Of a stretch of DNA of 64,000 nucleotides, positions 9,547 to 18,262 are shown piece after piece; positions within the stretch are counted from its first letter, which is position 1; every line of letters starts with the position of its first letter. This DNA comes from Nitrospira sp. (GTDB lineage Bacteria > Nitrospirota > Nitrospiria > Nitrospirales > Nitrospiraceae). The notes beneath the pieces were generated by a model, which searched no databases, was not told the origin of the DNA, and saw only the letters and a list, made by a program, of their open reading frames with translations. Location of the stretch: NCBI GenBank assembly GCA_036984305.1, contig BQWY01000001.1, positions 2,873,501-2,937,500 on the forward strand, given 5' to 3'. The translations under genes and the position numbers were made by a program.

Positions 9547-10558
9547 GCTGCCAGTAATGCATGGAGTGCTGAGCATAAAAGGTGACCGTGCGGTGCAGGC
9601 CCTCGCGTAACGACACGCGCGGTGACCACCGCAACTGCGACCGAATATGCGTAAAGTCACCGTGATAGTCGCCAATATCGATCGACTTGCGGTCGTCAGG
9701 AAATGGAACAAGGGTGTATGAACCTTTTCCATACAGCTCGATCAACAACTCGGCCGTGTCTTTCAACGTGACACACTCGGAGCTTCCAAGATTGAAGACG
9801 CAGCCGTCGGCCCGATCCTCCGTCGCGGCCATCAGCAGCGCATCGACGACATCATCCACGTAATTGAAATCACGAATTTGGTGACCGTCCCCATAAATCA
9901 AAATGGGAAGGCCATCGATGAGGCGGCGGATCCATATGCCCAAGAATGTCTGACGTGCATCCTTCACCCGCATCCTAGGGCCGTAGGTATTCGTGAGACG
10001 AAGCGCCACGGTACGAATGCCGTATACTTGGTGATAAAGCAGGTGATACATCTCCCCCGCCATTTTGTTGATGCCATTGACATCGACCGGTCGAATCGGG
10101 TGACGCTCATCGACCGGTAAGCGCTCAGGCCTGCCATAGATTTGCCTGGTGCTTGCAAAGACCAGTTTCACCAGGGGGTTGTACCGTCGGCAGGCTTCCA
10201 GAATGGACAATTGGGCCGCGGCATTGATCTCCAAGTCAGACCGCGGATGTTCCATGGAGTCCAGATGACTCGTCTGACCGGCCAGATTGAAGAGGACGTC
10301 CTGTCCTTGCACGAGGTAACGCAGTGCGTGTTCGTCTCGTACATCGGCGATATTGATCCGAAGTCGGTGCCGAAAACCCTCCACGTTGTGCAGATTGCCC
10401 CCGTATTCCGGAATCATACTGTCGAGCAGAGTGACGTCGGACCCGAGCCATACGAGCCGTTCGGCCAAGTTTGAGCCGATGAAGCCCAGCCCGCCGGTGA
10501 TCAGCACCTTACGGTCGCGCAGCCGACTAAAATTCATCGGAGCGTTTTCTGAAGACAT
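9533..10558 (-). CDS. NAD-dependent epimerase/dehydratase (extended SDR), 341 aa
   Basis: An extended short-chain dehydrogenase acting on a nucleotide sugar. The NAD-binding Rossmann motif TGGLGFIGSNL is at residues 21-31, the family motif FASTRQIYG near 135-142, and LTNTYGPRMR near 200. The start has a GAGGTG ribosome site 4 bases upstream. An oddity is that the usual catalytic YxxxK reads N161-G-I-N-K165, so the proton-transferring tyrosine is replaced by asparagine while the lysine remains. That leaves the reaction uncertain: epimerase, dehydratase or a specialised enzyme. It overlaps both neighbours by short stretches, as expected for a coupled operon, and lies beside the aminotransferase. 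Confidence 0.82.
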   Translation of the reverse strand: MSSENAPMNFSRLRDRKVLITGGLGFIGSNLAERLVWLGSDVTLLDSMIPEYGGNLHNVEGFRHRLRINIADVRDEHALRYLVQGQDVLFNLAGQTSHLDSMEHPRSDLEINAAAQLSILEACRRYNPLVKLVFASTRQIYGRPERLPVDERHPIRPVDVNGINKMAGEMYHLLYHQVYGIRTVALRLTNTYGPRMRVKDARQTFLGIWIRRLIDGLPILIYGDGHQIRDFNYVDDVVDALLMAATEDRADGCVFNLGSSECVTLKDTAELLIELYGKGSYTLVPFPDDRKSIDIGDYHGDFTHIRSQLRWSPRVSLREGLHRTVTFYAQHSMHYWQHDAA

Positions 10559-13358
10559 AGGTCACCTCGAACTCATCTGCATCCGGGTGGCGTTCGAATT
10601 CGATCGCCTCTCGAAGCTGAAGACCGCCCGTCTGAGCGAGGTCCAGTAACTCAGACTCCTGGAAGCGGAGTTCTTGGGTTTCCACTCCGTAGGCAAACTT
10701 GCGAAAGTATTGCGTTGACTGAGAGCGGCAGACCGGCGTCCGATGGAGAACCACCACGTCTGACGACACTCGGCTGGCCTCACGGATGTGCACCGGATAG
10801 TCCAGCACGTGCAGGAGGACACAGGACGACACGACGATGGGAAAGGACCCATCGTCAAAAGGCAGCCCTGCCCCATTCGCGACACCAAACGTGGCACGGG
10901 GATAACAGTCACGCGCCATTGCCACCATGGCGGCCGAGAGGTCGACTCCCGTATATGTCAGCCGTACGTTCAGTAGGTATTCGAGCACCTCATAGTAGTA
11001 GCCGCTTGCGCAGCCGACCTCGAGCACGGGAACCTCGGCGCGGACATAGGGACGCAGGGCCTGGGCCATCACTTGAAATATCGTCGGCACACGGCCGGTC
11101 CACATCAGCCTCAACTCCTCGTCGACCAGCGCGCGCTGCCGCGCCGGGATATCCGGCGACTCCCAGGCCACCGCGAGTTGTGGTGGAATCTCGGCGAGAC
11201 TCACGGCCCGCTTTCCATACGATACGCGACTAGGATCGACCGCTTGGCGCCCCCCCGAATGCCGTCTGACGCGAAGGTGACGCTCCAACCATTCAGCCGT
11301 CTGCTCCATGCGCAACCTATACGTATGATGCGTCAAGGTTCGCTGTTGGCCTCGCCGCGCGATCGCCGCCGCCTCCTCGGGATGGCTTAAGCAATATGAA
11401 ACGAGATCCACACATTCCTCGATGGATCGATAGGCCAACACTTCGGTCCCAATCTCGAACAGATCGTTCAGGTTGTCCTTATAGTCGGTGATCAGGAGCG
11501 CCCCGCATCCGGTGGCTTCGAACAGCCGCATGTTGTTCGCTGCGTTCTTCGCGACGTCGATGTGATGATTGACGGTTACCAACGACCGGCGCAGCACCCC
11601 GAACATCTCCATTCCCCAGCACTCACCATGAAGCCGCTTCGCGTCGACGCCGCCCTGCGTGAGCGCCTGCGTGCCATATCCCCAGCATTCGAGCGGAAGG
11701 TGTGTGGCCAATGCGGCCACGAACTGTTGTCGGTCTCGGTGCGCCGGAGACAGTCCGCCGACAAAGCTCACACGGTGCTCGCGCACGGGTTCGCCAAGTC
11801 GACCGAGTATCCGTGGCTCGAACGCCAACGGCTGGTAATAGGCGGTGTGTCCATCGCGTCGGAACGCATCGACGAAATGCGGGAAGGACGACACAAGAAT
11901 ATCCAATCGGCTCAAATCGGCCTGTTCTGGAATCGGGGAAGCGATTTGCCCGACGATCAAAGATGCGTAGGGACGAATCTGATCCAGAAATTCTGGAGTG
12001 GCGAGATTGAGATCGTGAAGATACAGCACATCGGGAGAGAGTGCCCGGACTTGCTCAATGGCGATGGCCAGGCCACGGATATCGGCTGCCGTCCGCCGAT
12101 TGCGCGACCATGCCGCTTGCAAGGGGGCACAATTGACGATCAGGTCATGCGCGCGCCAACCCGCGGCCTTGAGCCCTTCCGAATAAAAATCACTGTCACC
12201 GAACCCGGCTCCGATCAGCGAGTGGTGTTGCTCCTCATAGGTCGCCTTGGCCAGTTCTGGATGTCGCTGATAGTGGGCGGATAAAAACCCTGTGTAGTAC
12301 GTATTAATAAACACACAGACCCGTCCATTGGACGCCTGAGCAGGGACCATAACCTGGGCCGCGGCCGGGATCGCGCTTGTCATGGTACGAGGCCGAACCA
12401 GTTTGTCGGCCGGTCTCCCCAAGTCGATCTCTGCCGGCTGGGCTATTCCTGGGAGTCGAAACGTAGTGGTTCCCAGCAATGCCGCCAGATAGGCGTGGGC
12501 AGAGGGACTGTGGGAGGCGGCTCGCCCCGGTGCCCGGCCGATCAACAGCCCCTTGCCGATCCACAGAATCCCTTCGACGTCCAGGTATCCCAACCGGCCC
12601 CACCAGTCGGCAATGATCAATTCACCGTCCCGTAGCGCATCGTCGAGATACACACGAGCCCCTGGGGCCAAGTGCTCGCCAACCAACGGGAGCGTTCCTA
12701 CTCGCCCACCATGATCTGCCGCTGGTCCATCGATAACCACCCACTCGGGACAACGGCCGCCGAGGAAGCGGGGGAGGATGTCAGATCCCAGGGCATAACA
12801 TCTTGTTTGCATGCGATCGATCGTCTGATCCGTCAGCGGGGCATGCAACAGGCGAACAACCGAGGATAATCCGGCAGCCTCCAACTGTTGTTCCGTCTGC
12901 AACAGAAACTCGGCCGACTGTTCAATGCTAAACACCATTGGGGCAGGCGTCGAACCCCAGCATTTCCGAAGTGCCCAAGCCAACGCGACGGTGCTGCTGC
13001 CACACCCGAACTCCAATACGATGCGCGGACGGTCCCGCAAGACATCCAGGACGAGGCGATTGATCGCAGCCGAAGACAGCGCCCATTCCCCCAATCGATG
13101 CGGGCGCAATAACTCAGCCAGTTCCGGGTCGGAAACCCCTTCCGTGCGAGATTGCCCAATGTTCAGTTGTAACGCCGCGAGCGGATCGGGCTGAGCCGAA
13201 GCGGACCCGATTCGGTGCCGAAGATCAAAGCACGAAAACAGAGGCATAGGTACCTCGCCGAACAATTCGTTGGCCGAGCGGATCAGGTCGGCCATCCCAG
13301 GCGAGACACCCTCGATTTCGGCACTTGGACAAGTTGTCGTTGTTTTGGCGGTCATCAT
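10527..13358 (-). CDS. Methyltransferase / CgeB-like glycosyltransferase / methyltransferase fusion, about 943 aa
   Basis: Three modules share one frame. Counting from the chosen start, residues about 60-300 look like a class I methyltransferase (IVLEFGCGSSTVALAW, then EWVVIDGP). Residues about 350-700 are a CgeB-type glycosyltransferase (VCVFINTYYTGFLSAHY, then NMRLFEATGCGALLITDY, the family's C-terminal signature). Residues about 740-943 are a Methyltransf_11-type domain (VLEVGCASGYYYEVLEYL, GVDLSAAMVAMARD, LPFDDGSF). I chose the ATG-ATG pair after GGGGCAG; an open extension of 40 codons upstream has no ribosome site. It is the promoter-proximal gene of the glycosylation operon. Probable job: adding and methylating sugars on one glycan; the substrate is unknown. 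Confidence 0.82.
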   Translation of the reverse strand: MMTAKTTTTCPSAEIEGVSPGMADLIRSANELFGEVPMPLFSCFDLRHRIGSASAQPDPLAALQLNIGQSRTEGVSDPELAELLRPHRLGEWALSSAAINRLVLDVLRDRPRIVLEFGCGSSTVALAWALRKCWGSTPAPMVFSIEQSAEFLLQTEQQLEAAGLSSVVRLLHAPLTDQTIDRMQTRCYALGSDILPRFLGGRCPEWVVIDGPAADHGGRVGTLPLVGEHLAPGARVYLDDALRDGELIIADWWGRLGYLDVEGILWIGKGLLIGRAPGRAASHSPSAHAYLAALLGTTTFRLPGIAQPAEIDLGRPADKLVRPRTMTSAIPAAAQVMVPAQASNGRVCVFINTYYTGFLSAHYQRHPELAKATYEEQHHSLIGAGFGDSDFYSEGLKAAGWRAHDLIVNCAPLQAAWSRNRRTAADIRGLAIAIEQVRALSPDVLYLHDLNLATPEFLDQIRPYASLIVGQIASPIPEQADLSRLDILVSSFPHFVDAFRRDGHTAYYQPLAFEPRILGRLGEPVREHRVSFVGGLSPAHRDRQQFVAALATHLPLECWGYGTQALTQGGVDAKRLHGECWGMEMFGVLRRSLVTVNHHIDVAKNAANNMRLFEATGCGALLITDYKDNLNDLFEIGTEVLAYRSIEECVDLVSYCLSHPEEAAAIARRGQQRTLTHHTYRLRMEQTAEWLERHLRVRRHSGGRQAVDPSRVSYGKRAVSLAEIPPQLAVAWESPDIPARQRALVDEELRLMWTGRVPTIFQVMAQALRPYVRAEVPVLEVGCASGYYYEVLEYLLNVRLTYTGVDLSAAMVAMARDCYPRATFGVANGAGLPFDDGSFPIVVSSCVLLHVLDYPVHIREASRVSSDVVVLHRTPVCRSQSTQYFRKFAYGVETQELRFQESELLDLAQTGGLQLREAIEFERHPDADEFEVTYVFRKRSDEF

Positions 13359-13480
13359 CTCGCTGCCCCACTTGTCGACGTGCGCTGAGTGACCTTCGTC
13401 GCATTGCTGGACGCGCGTTCCACTCATGCGTGGAACGCGGACTTCACCCGCGACCGTCAGGCCAGCCCCATCAGCCATTG

Positions 13481-13496
13481 AGCAAAGTCCGGACCA
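13481..13496 (-). promoter_or_regulatory. Possible sigma-54 promoter of the glycosylation operon
   Basis: On the minus strand the bases read TGGTCCGGACTTTGCT, keeping the near-invariant GG (-24) and GC (-12) with correct spacing and a full TTGCT, but with two changes in the -24 box. It lies about 120 bases before the first glycosylation gene, inside the 282-base gap 13359-13640, in which I see nothing else. If real, glycosylation would be switched on with the flagellum. Weak evidence. Confidence 0.3.
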
Positions 13497-13640
13497 TGCT
13501 GGCTAAATGCAACATATGGAAAACGTGGGGAATGTCGGCGGGCCTGCGTCACGAACGGCCCGAATGAGGAATAACTTGCCGCATTGGCCCGGCAGAAATG
13601 TATTTGTTTCAGGTCACGACGAGGGACCAATGAGCAGCCG

Positions 13641-15062
13641 TTAGGCGGCCATGCTGGCGGTGGTTCGCATCGGCGAGCCATCGAGCACATCATTGGGGAC
13701 GATGCCGGCGGTGGAGGGGTGCAGAACTTCGGTAATTCGTCTGACGGTTTTCCCTGATTGTAGGGACAGATCCAACGGCTGGGGCTTCATTGCGACTCCG
13801 CTCTGTGACTCGCGAACGATAAGGATCAGCGGGTTCAGCGTTTGTGTGGGATTCACCTTGGCCACGACGCCGATTTCTCCCGTGCTTAGTTTGACGCATG
13901 ACCCAACGGGATAGATCCCCATACACCGAATAAAGCGCTCCACGCAGGCAGCGTCTAACTGTGTTCGTCGCGCCATATCGTACAAAGTCTGTAGCGCTTG
14001 ATGCGGAGAAACGGCCTTACGGTAGGGACGATCGCTCGTTAACGCGTCGTACACGTCCACCACGCCCGCGATCAGCCCAAATTCGGACAACTCTGGGCGC
14101 TTGTGACCGTGAGGATAGCCGGAACCATCCATACGTTCATGGTGTTCGAGTACAGGCAAAATGACCTCGCCGGAGAGCTTCATCATGTCGGTCAGAAACT
14201 CCACACCCCGCATGACGTGTTGCTTCAGGATTTCCGTTTCTTCGTCTGCGAGTCGTCCCGGCTTGTGCAGCAGCTCAGCCGAGACTTGGGTTTTCCCAAT
14301 GTCGTGCAAGAGAACCCCGAGGCCCAAGGTTTGCAACGCCTCGCGGTTCATTCGAAGATGGCTGCCCAGCGCCATAGCCAACACGCACGTATTGACCGAA
14401 TGATAGTAGGTGTATTCATCAATGCTTTTGAGCCGTGAAAGGCTGGCAAGGGCCACCGGGTTTCGCAGTATGCTGTCCGCCAGGTACCCGACCATGCGAT
14501 TCACCACTTCCATCTCGAAGGCTCGACCCATCTTCGCCTGTTCCAGCGCATGCTTCACCGCGGTTCTGGCCTGATCGTATGCCTGTTGGGCTACCTGCAG
14601 TTCTTCCTCGAATGGCGTAGCGGGAAGTTCCGACGGAGAGGATGCGGCCTCATCGCTTGCGTGCTTGCTGGGCGAAAATGCATCGCTCGTGCGCGACGAG
14701 CTGCAGCGAGCCCCAGCAGTCCGCGTACCGTCTGAGACGACTTCGGGCCGGTCCCGTTGCCCCACCTGCCCTGCCGCTTGAGCGTCCTCCGCTTCGGCCT
14801 CGGTCGGTGCCTCAAGTGGTCTCGGCGCCGGTGGCGATGATGAGACCGACACCACGGTTTGGCTGTCGGTCGGTTCGGACACCTCGATTTCGACCAGCTT
14901 GACGCCGCACGCCTTGAGTGTGACGATTTCGGATTCGCTCGTAATCGTCATCCGGTGTGATAAAAACGGCGTCGCGTACCACGGTCGATCGACGCCCGTC
15001 ACGAGCATTCCGACGGCTAATTCGGAGATGGGAATCTTCGTCTTGTTGACTGACTTACTCAT
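13641..15062 (-). CDS. HD-GYP domain protein, probable c-di-GMP phosphodiesterase, 473 aa
   Basis: The N-terminal 70 residues match the DUF3391-type domain often found before HD-GYP. A polar, low-complexity linker covers about 70-150. The HD-GYP domain follows: LLHDIGK near residues 249-255 supplies the metal-binding HD pair, and HHERMDGSGYP near 306-316 is the full HHExxDGxGYP signature, with DVYDALTSDRPYR later. These are the residues of active HD-GYP phosphodiesterases, which break down cyclic di-GMP and so favour motility. It has no receiver or membrane segment. It lies 45 bases after fliW and probably shares the FliA-type promoter in front of csrA, which would make it a late flagellar gene. 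Confidence 0.88.
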   Translation of the reverse strand: MSKSVNKTKIPISELAVGMLVTGVDRPWYATPFLSHRMTITSESEIVTLKACGVKLVEIEVSEPTDSQTVVSVSSSPPAPRPLEAPTEAEAEDAQAAGQVGQRDRPEVVSDGTRTAGARCSSSRTSDAFSPSKHASDEAASSPSELPATPFEEELQVAQQAYDQARTAVKHALEQAKMGRAFEMEVVNRMVGYLADSILRNPVALASLSRLKSIDEYTYYHSVNTCVLAMALGSHLRMNREALQTLGLGVLLHDIGKTQVSAELLHKPGRLADEETEILKQHVMRGVEFLTDMMKLSGEVILPVLEHHERMDGSGYPHGHKRPELSEFGLIAGVVDVYDALTSDRPYRKAVSPHQALQTLYDMARRTQLDAACVERFIRCMGIYPVGSCVKLSTGEIGVVAKVNPTQTLNPLILIVRESQSGVAMKPQPLDLSLQSGKTVRRITEVLHPSTAGIVPNDVLDGSPMRTTASMAA

Positions 15063-15107
15063 TGTAAATCACTGGGCGGTTCGTCTCGTGCGATGAAGTG
15101 TCTCCAA

Positions 15108-15578
15108 TCAGAGCGCCACGCCCGTGGACACCGGCTCAACTGAGGGTGCCGGGGTAAAGGCCGGATACCGGGTCGGCAGATCCTCGGCAAGCGCCACCTG
15201 CTTTCCCTTCCGGGTACGGAGGTTGACGATGACCGGTCCGCGCAGATTCGCGGTAGTATCCCCAACATCCGCCGAGCGGACCGTGAGAATGACAAAAACC
15301 GCGTACTCGTCTCCGTCTCGACATTCCAAATCCAGCGCGTCGTCCTCCGTGAGGGTGATCCGATAGTCGCAGGACAAATCGACAGGATCCATAATGGCGA
15401 ACGCAAGATCGGGTTCATCCATTGACTGCAACCATTTGAAGGGTGCCGGACGGAAATGATCAAGGATCACGAAGCGCGTGGACCCACCAAAGCCGATCAG
15501 GCCCGCGGGCAGCGTGATCATGGCATCCTCTGCGACCGTCAACGGACCAAAACGGCTAGTGTGGATCGTGATCGTCAT
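15108..15578 (-). CDS. fliW: Flagellar assembly factor FliW
   Basis: Family features visible are the N-terminal strand SRFGPLTVAEDAMITLPAGLIGF, shortened here by naming only its GLIGF end as the clearest mark, FVILDH followed by the FKWLQSMDEPDLAF region, and the C-terminal NLRGPVIVNLRTRKGKQV block. At 156 residues the length is normal. FliW binds CsrA and lifts its repression of flagellin mRNA; secreted or accumulating flagellin titrates FliW in turn. The ATG lies inside the 3' end of csrA (23-base overlap), so the partners are co-translated. The last 25 residues are proline-rich and variable. Confidence 0.93.
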   Translation of the reverse strand: MTITIHTSRFGPLTVAEDAMITLPAGLIGFGGSTRFVILDHFRPAPFKWLQSMDEPDLAFAIMDPVDLSCDYRITLTEDDALDLECRDGDEYAVFVILTVRSADVGDTTANLRGPVIVNLRTRKGKQVALAEDLPTRYPAFTPAPSVEPVSTGVAL

Positions 15579-15873
15579 GAGTCGATGACTTCGAGATCAT
15601 CCGGAGCGGCATCCCGCCGGCTACCTGCAAGTGAATCGTGCGAGGTCGCTTTGGAGCCGATAGAGGGCCCGCGGGAATTACGGGCACTGGCATGGCAGCG
15701 GCAAGGCGATTTTGCTCGAGAATCCGACTATAGACCTCGTCACGGTGCACCTCGATGGCGCGTGGGGCCTCTACACCGAGGCGAACCGATCCTCCCTTCA
15801 CCTGAAGCACAACGACGCGAATGTCCGTGCCGATAGTGATTGCTTCACCGCGCTTTCGTGTCAAAGCCAGCAT
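15556..15873 (-). CDS. csrA: Translational regulator CsrA with C-terminal extension, 105 aa
   Basis: The protein starts MLALTRKRGEAITIG and continues with RVVVLQVKGGSVRLGVEAPR and VHRDEVY, the complete CsrA fold and RNA-binding edge strands (first about 55 residues). I chose this ATG because AAGGA lies 8 bases upstream and CsrA proteins begin here; an ATG three codons earlier has no usable ribosome site. CsrA binds ANGGA sites in mRNA leaders, classically repressing flagellin translation. The family is usually 60-75 residues; here about 40 extra residues rich in proline, arginine and histidine follow. A FliA-type promoter lies just upstream, and fliW overlaps the end. Confidence 0.95.
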   Translation of the reverse strand: MLALTRKRGEAITIGTDIRVVVLQVKGGSVRLGVEAPRAIEVHRDEVYSRILEQNRLAAAMPVPVIPAGPLSAPKRPRTIHLQVAGGMPLRMISKSSTHDDHDPH

Positions 15874-15907
15874 GCCCGCCATCCTTGGCCCAGCGACTCT
15901 GAATCAC

Positions 15908-15934
15908 TTATCGGTAGTACTGCCCGCGAACTTG
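15908..15934 (-). promoter_or_regulatory. FliA (sigma-28) promoter of csrA-fliW-HD-GYP
   Basis: On the minus strand CAAG, then 15 bases, then ACCGATAA, one base from the classical sigma-28 -10 box GCCGATAA. The -35 box is preceded by T (TCAAG). The same arrangement with the same spacing stands before cheY at 38821-38847. The predicted transcript start is about 30 bases before the csrA ATG, leaving room for its ribosome site. It lies in the 71-base gap after flgL. Confidence 0.65.
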
Positions 15935-15944
15935 AGGAGCTGGA

Positions 15945-16835
15945 TTATTGAAGGAAATTCAGTAACGAGGTTTCAAAGACACGACTTAATGTTGCTTGGG
16001 TAGCCTGGAGCGCTACCTGCTGCTTGCTCAATTCCGTGATGGCCTGCGCCAGGTCGGCGTCCTCGTTTTCCGAGATCGTCTGGGTCAGCAACGTATTTGC
16101 CTGATCAAGCCAGTCTTGTGTCGTCTCAAGGCGATTGACTAGTCCTCCGACCTGTCCCTGCACGTTGGTCACTTGGGTCAAACTTTGATCGAGGCTGCCG
16201 ATACCTGCCTCGATCCCTGCTCCGCTGTTCGACTCCAGGGCGACCAGAAGGTCTCGAATCCCGTCGAAAATGTTCACCGTAGGCCCTGAGAACACTTGCG
16301 ATCCCGGAATGAGCACCTGAATGGTCAACCCCTCCCCGACCGCAATCGATTGCGTCTCGGCGTTGCCCACGTAAGTGATGTTATCACCACCTCCCAAAAC
16401 ATAGGGTGGGGTATCGGTCTTTGTCCCGCCGAAGATCGCTTGACCGTTGACCTCGCTATTGGCGAGTTGAACGAGATGCTGTTGCAACTGGCGAACCTCT
16501 TGGGCAATGGCCTGCCGGTTTTCCGGATTGACCGTGTCACTCCGCGCCTGAACGGCCAGTTCCTTGATACGAGCAAGGACGGACGAAGTCTGTGTGAGCG
16601 TACTATCAGCCAATTGGAGACGCTGCGTACCGAACTGAATGTTTCGCGTCCATTGGTCTGTACGGGACAACTCCGATCGTTCTTGCAGCACCTGCCCGTA
16701 GACGACCGGGTCATCCGAGGGTTGCGAAACTCGCTTTTGAGTGGCGACTTGTTGCTGAGCGCTGAGAATCGAACTCCTGGTCCGGGCAAGATTTCCCGTG
16801 AGCAAACCAAGTATCTGGCTGTCCGCAACGCGCAT
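15945..16835 (-). CDS. flgL: Flagellar hook-associated protein 3, FlgL
   Basis: At 296 residues it has the flagellin-like terminal coiled regions: the N-terminus MRVADSQILGLLTGNLARTR and the SQPSDDPVVYGQVLQ motif, and a C-terminus rich in heptad leucines ending TSLLNFLQ. FlgL forms the outer of the two junction rings between hook and filament and is secreted by the flagellar export apparatus with FlgN as chaperone. It is the last gene of the flgF-to-flgL run and follows flgK after 32 bases. The central domain (EVNGQAIFGGTKTDTPPYV) is compact, as in FlgL proteins of moderate length. Confidence 0.93.
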   Translation of the reverse strand: MRVADSQILGLLTGNLARTRSSILSAQQQVATQKRVSQPSDDPVVYGQVLQERSELSRTDQWTRNIQFGTQRLQLADSTLTQTSSVLARIKELAVQARSDTVNPENRQAIAQEVRQLQQHLVQLANSEVNGQAIFGGTKTDTPPYVLGGGDNITYVGNAETQSIAVGEGLTIQVLIPGSQVFSGPTVNIFDGIRDLLVALESNSGAGIEAGIGSLDQSLTQVTNVQGQVGGLVNRLETTQDWLDQANTLLTQTISENEDADLAQAITELSKQQVALQATQATLSRVFETSLLNFLQ

Positions 16836-16867
16836 GACGGTCCTCGTGTTCCTTGATGCAGCCCTAG

Positions 16868-18259
16868 CTAACGTTTCAAGCTCAATAGGGTTTGCAACAT
16901 CTCATCGGCCGTTACGATCACCTTCGAGGCCGCCTGATATGCTCGTTGTTGCTGAATCATGTTGACGAGTTCTTCGTCCAACGAAACTCCGGAGACCTCC
17001 GCACGACGGGCCTGCAGCTGCTCATCCACAAGTTCCTGCGCCTGCAGGTCTTGGTCGGCGGATTTCGATTGCGCTCCAACCCCGCTCACAAGTTGGCTGA
17101 AATACCCGTTGAACGTCTTACTCCCCAACGCGGCTATCGAGGTGGTCTGGAGCGTGGCCATGGCCAGCGTATTGGCGTTGTTTCCAGGCACACCTGCAGC
17201 GGTGGAGGATGCGGCGATTTGTTGCCCGTCCGTCACGGCCACCGCGATATCCCGAGCCGCCGTCCCGGTCGGAGTAAACAAGTTGACGTTCGTCGAACCG
17301 TCAAGTCCGAATCCGGCTCGATTGACCGTATTGACCTCGGTGACTAGCGTCGAGGCCAGCGTGTCCAGGGAGGCCAGCGAATTCGGGATTGTCCGATCGC
17401 GCACGTCGAGTAGCCCCTTCAGACGGCCGCTGTCGATGACTGATGTCAGATCGGTCACCGGACCGGTACCCGAGTCGTAGCGCACGTCGACGACGCCACC
17501 ATTGGTGACATTCGGCACACCCACGAGCTGAAACGTCTGTCCCCCGGTGACGAGCACCTGGCCATTCCCGGCAAAGACGGACAACTGGCCAGTCTGGTCC
17601 TCGATCGTCGCCACGTTGAGCAGGTTGGCGAGATCACCAATCAACCGTCCACGTTGATCCCGCAGATCGTTGGCGTGTTGCCCTCCTGCCTCCGCAATGG
17701 TGATTTCCTGATTCAATCCCGCGATCTTCGTGGTGAGGCCATTGATGTCGTCGATACTCTGCCGCACTTCGGCGTCGACCTGGACGCGCTGACGATCCAA
17801 CTCGACAGCAGTCTGGTTCAAGCGGGTGGTCAGCGAGGTCGCCTTTGACAGGAGCACGGTGCGCGCGGTCGGATCGGCTGGATTGGTGCTCACATCCTGG
17901 ACGGCCTGAAAGAACTCGTTGAGCCCGGTCGCGATGCCAACTTCCGACGAGGGAGACAAGGTACCTTCGACTTGAAGTAGGCCGCTTCGCGAGGCGGTGA
18001 ATTCGCCCAACTGCTGACGCGAGCTCAAAAGCGACCGCTCCACGAACTGATCGACCTGACGACGTATTTCCGTCACCTCGACGCCGGTGCCGACTTGGCC
18101 GGGGCGCCCATCGACGGGTCGCTGCTCGGCCAACACGGCCTGCTGCCGGGAGTAGCCTGGTGTATGGACGTTGGCGATATTATGGCTGGTGACACCCAAG
18201 GCTTTTTGTGCGGCGAAGAGACCGCTGGTCCCGATATCGAAGATGCTGGTCAGGCTCAT
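16868..18259 (-). CDS. flgK: Flagellar hook-associated protein 1, FlgK
   Basis: The N-terminus (SIFDIGTSGLFAAQKALGV, then the SHNIANVHTPGYSRQ motif) is the conserved axial-protein D0 region, and the C-terminus has SLDEELVNMIQQQRAYQAAS with the terminal MLQTLLSLKR helix. The length of 463 residues lies in the normal FlgK range. It forms the first junction ring on the hook tip and is exported through the channel, with FlgN as its chaperone. It follows flgN by 3 bases, and flgL comes next, the usual flgN-flgK-flgL order. Confidence 0.95.
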   Translation of the reverse strand: MSLTSIFDIGTSGLFAAQKALGVTSHNIANVHTPGYSRQQAVLAEQRPVDGRPGQVGTGVEVTEIRRQVDQFVERSLLSSRQQLGEFTASRSGLLQVEGTLSPSSEVGIATGLNEFFQAVQDVSTNPADPTARTVLLSKATSLTTRLNQTAVELDRQRVQVDAEVRQSIDDINGLTTKIAGLNQEITIAEAGGQHANDLRDQRGRLIGDLANLLNVATIEDQTGQLSVFAGNGQVLVTGGQTFQLVGVPNVTNGGVVDVRYDSGTGPVTDLTSVIDSGRLKGLLDVRDRTIPNSLASLDTLASTLVTEVNTVNRAGFGLDGSTNVNLFTPTGTAARDIAVAVTDGQQIAASSTAAGVPGNNANTLAMATLQTTSIAALGSKTFNGYFSQLVSGVGAQSKSADQDLQAQELVDEQLQARRAEVSGVSLDEELVNMIQQQRAYQAASKVIVTADEMLQTLLSLKR

Positions 18260-18262
18260 GGA

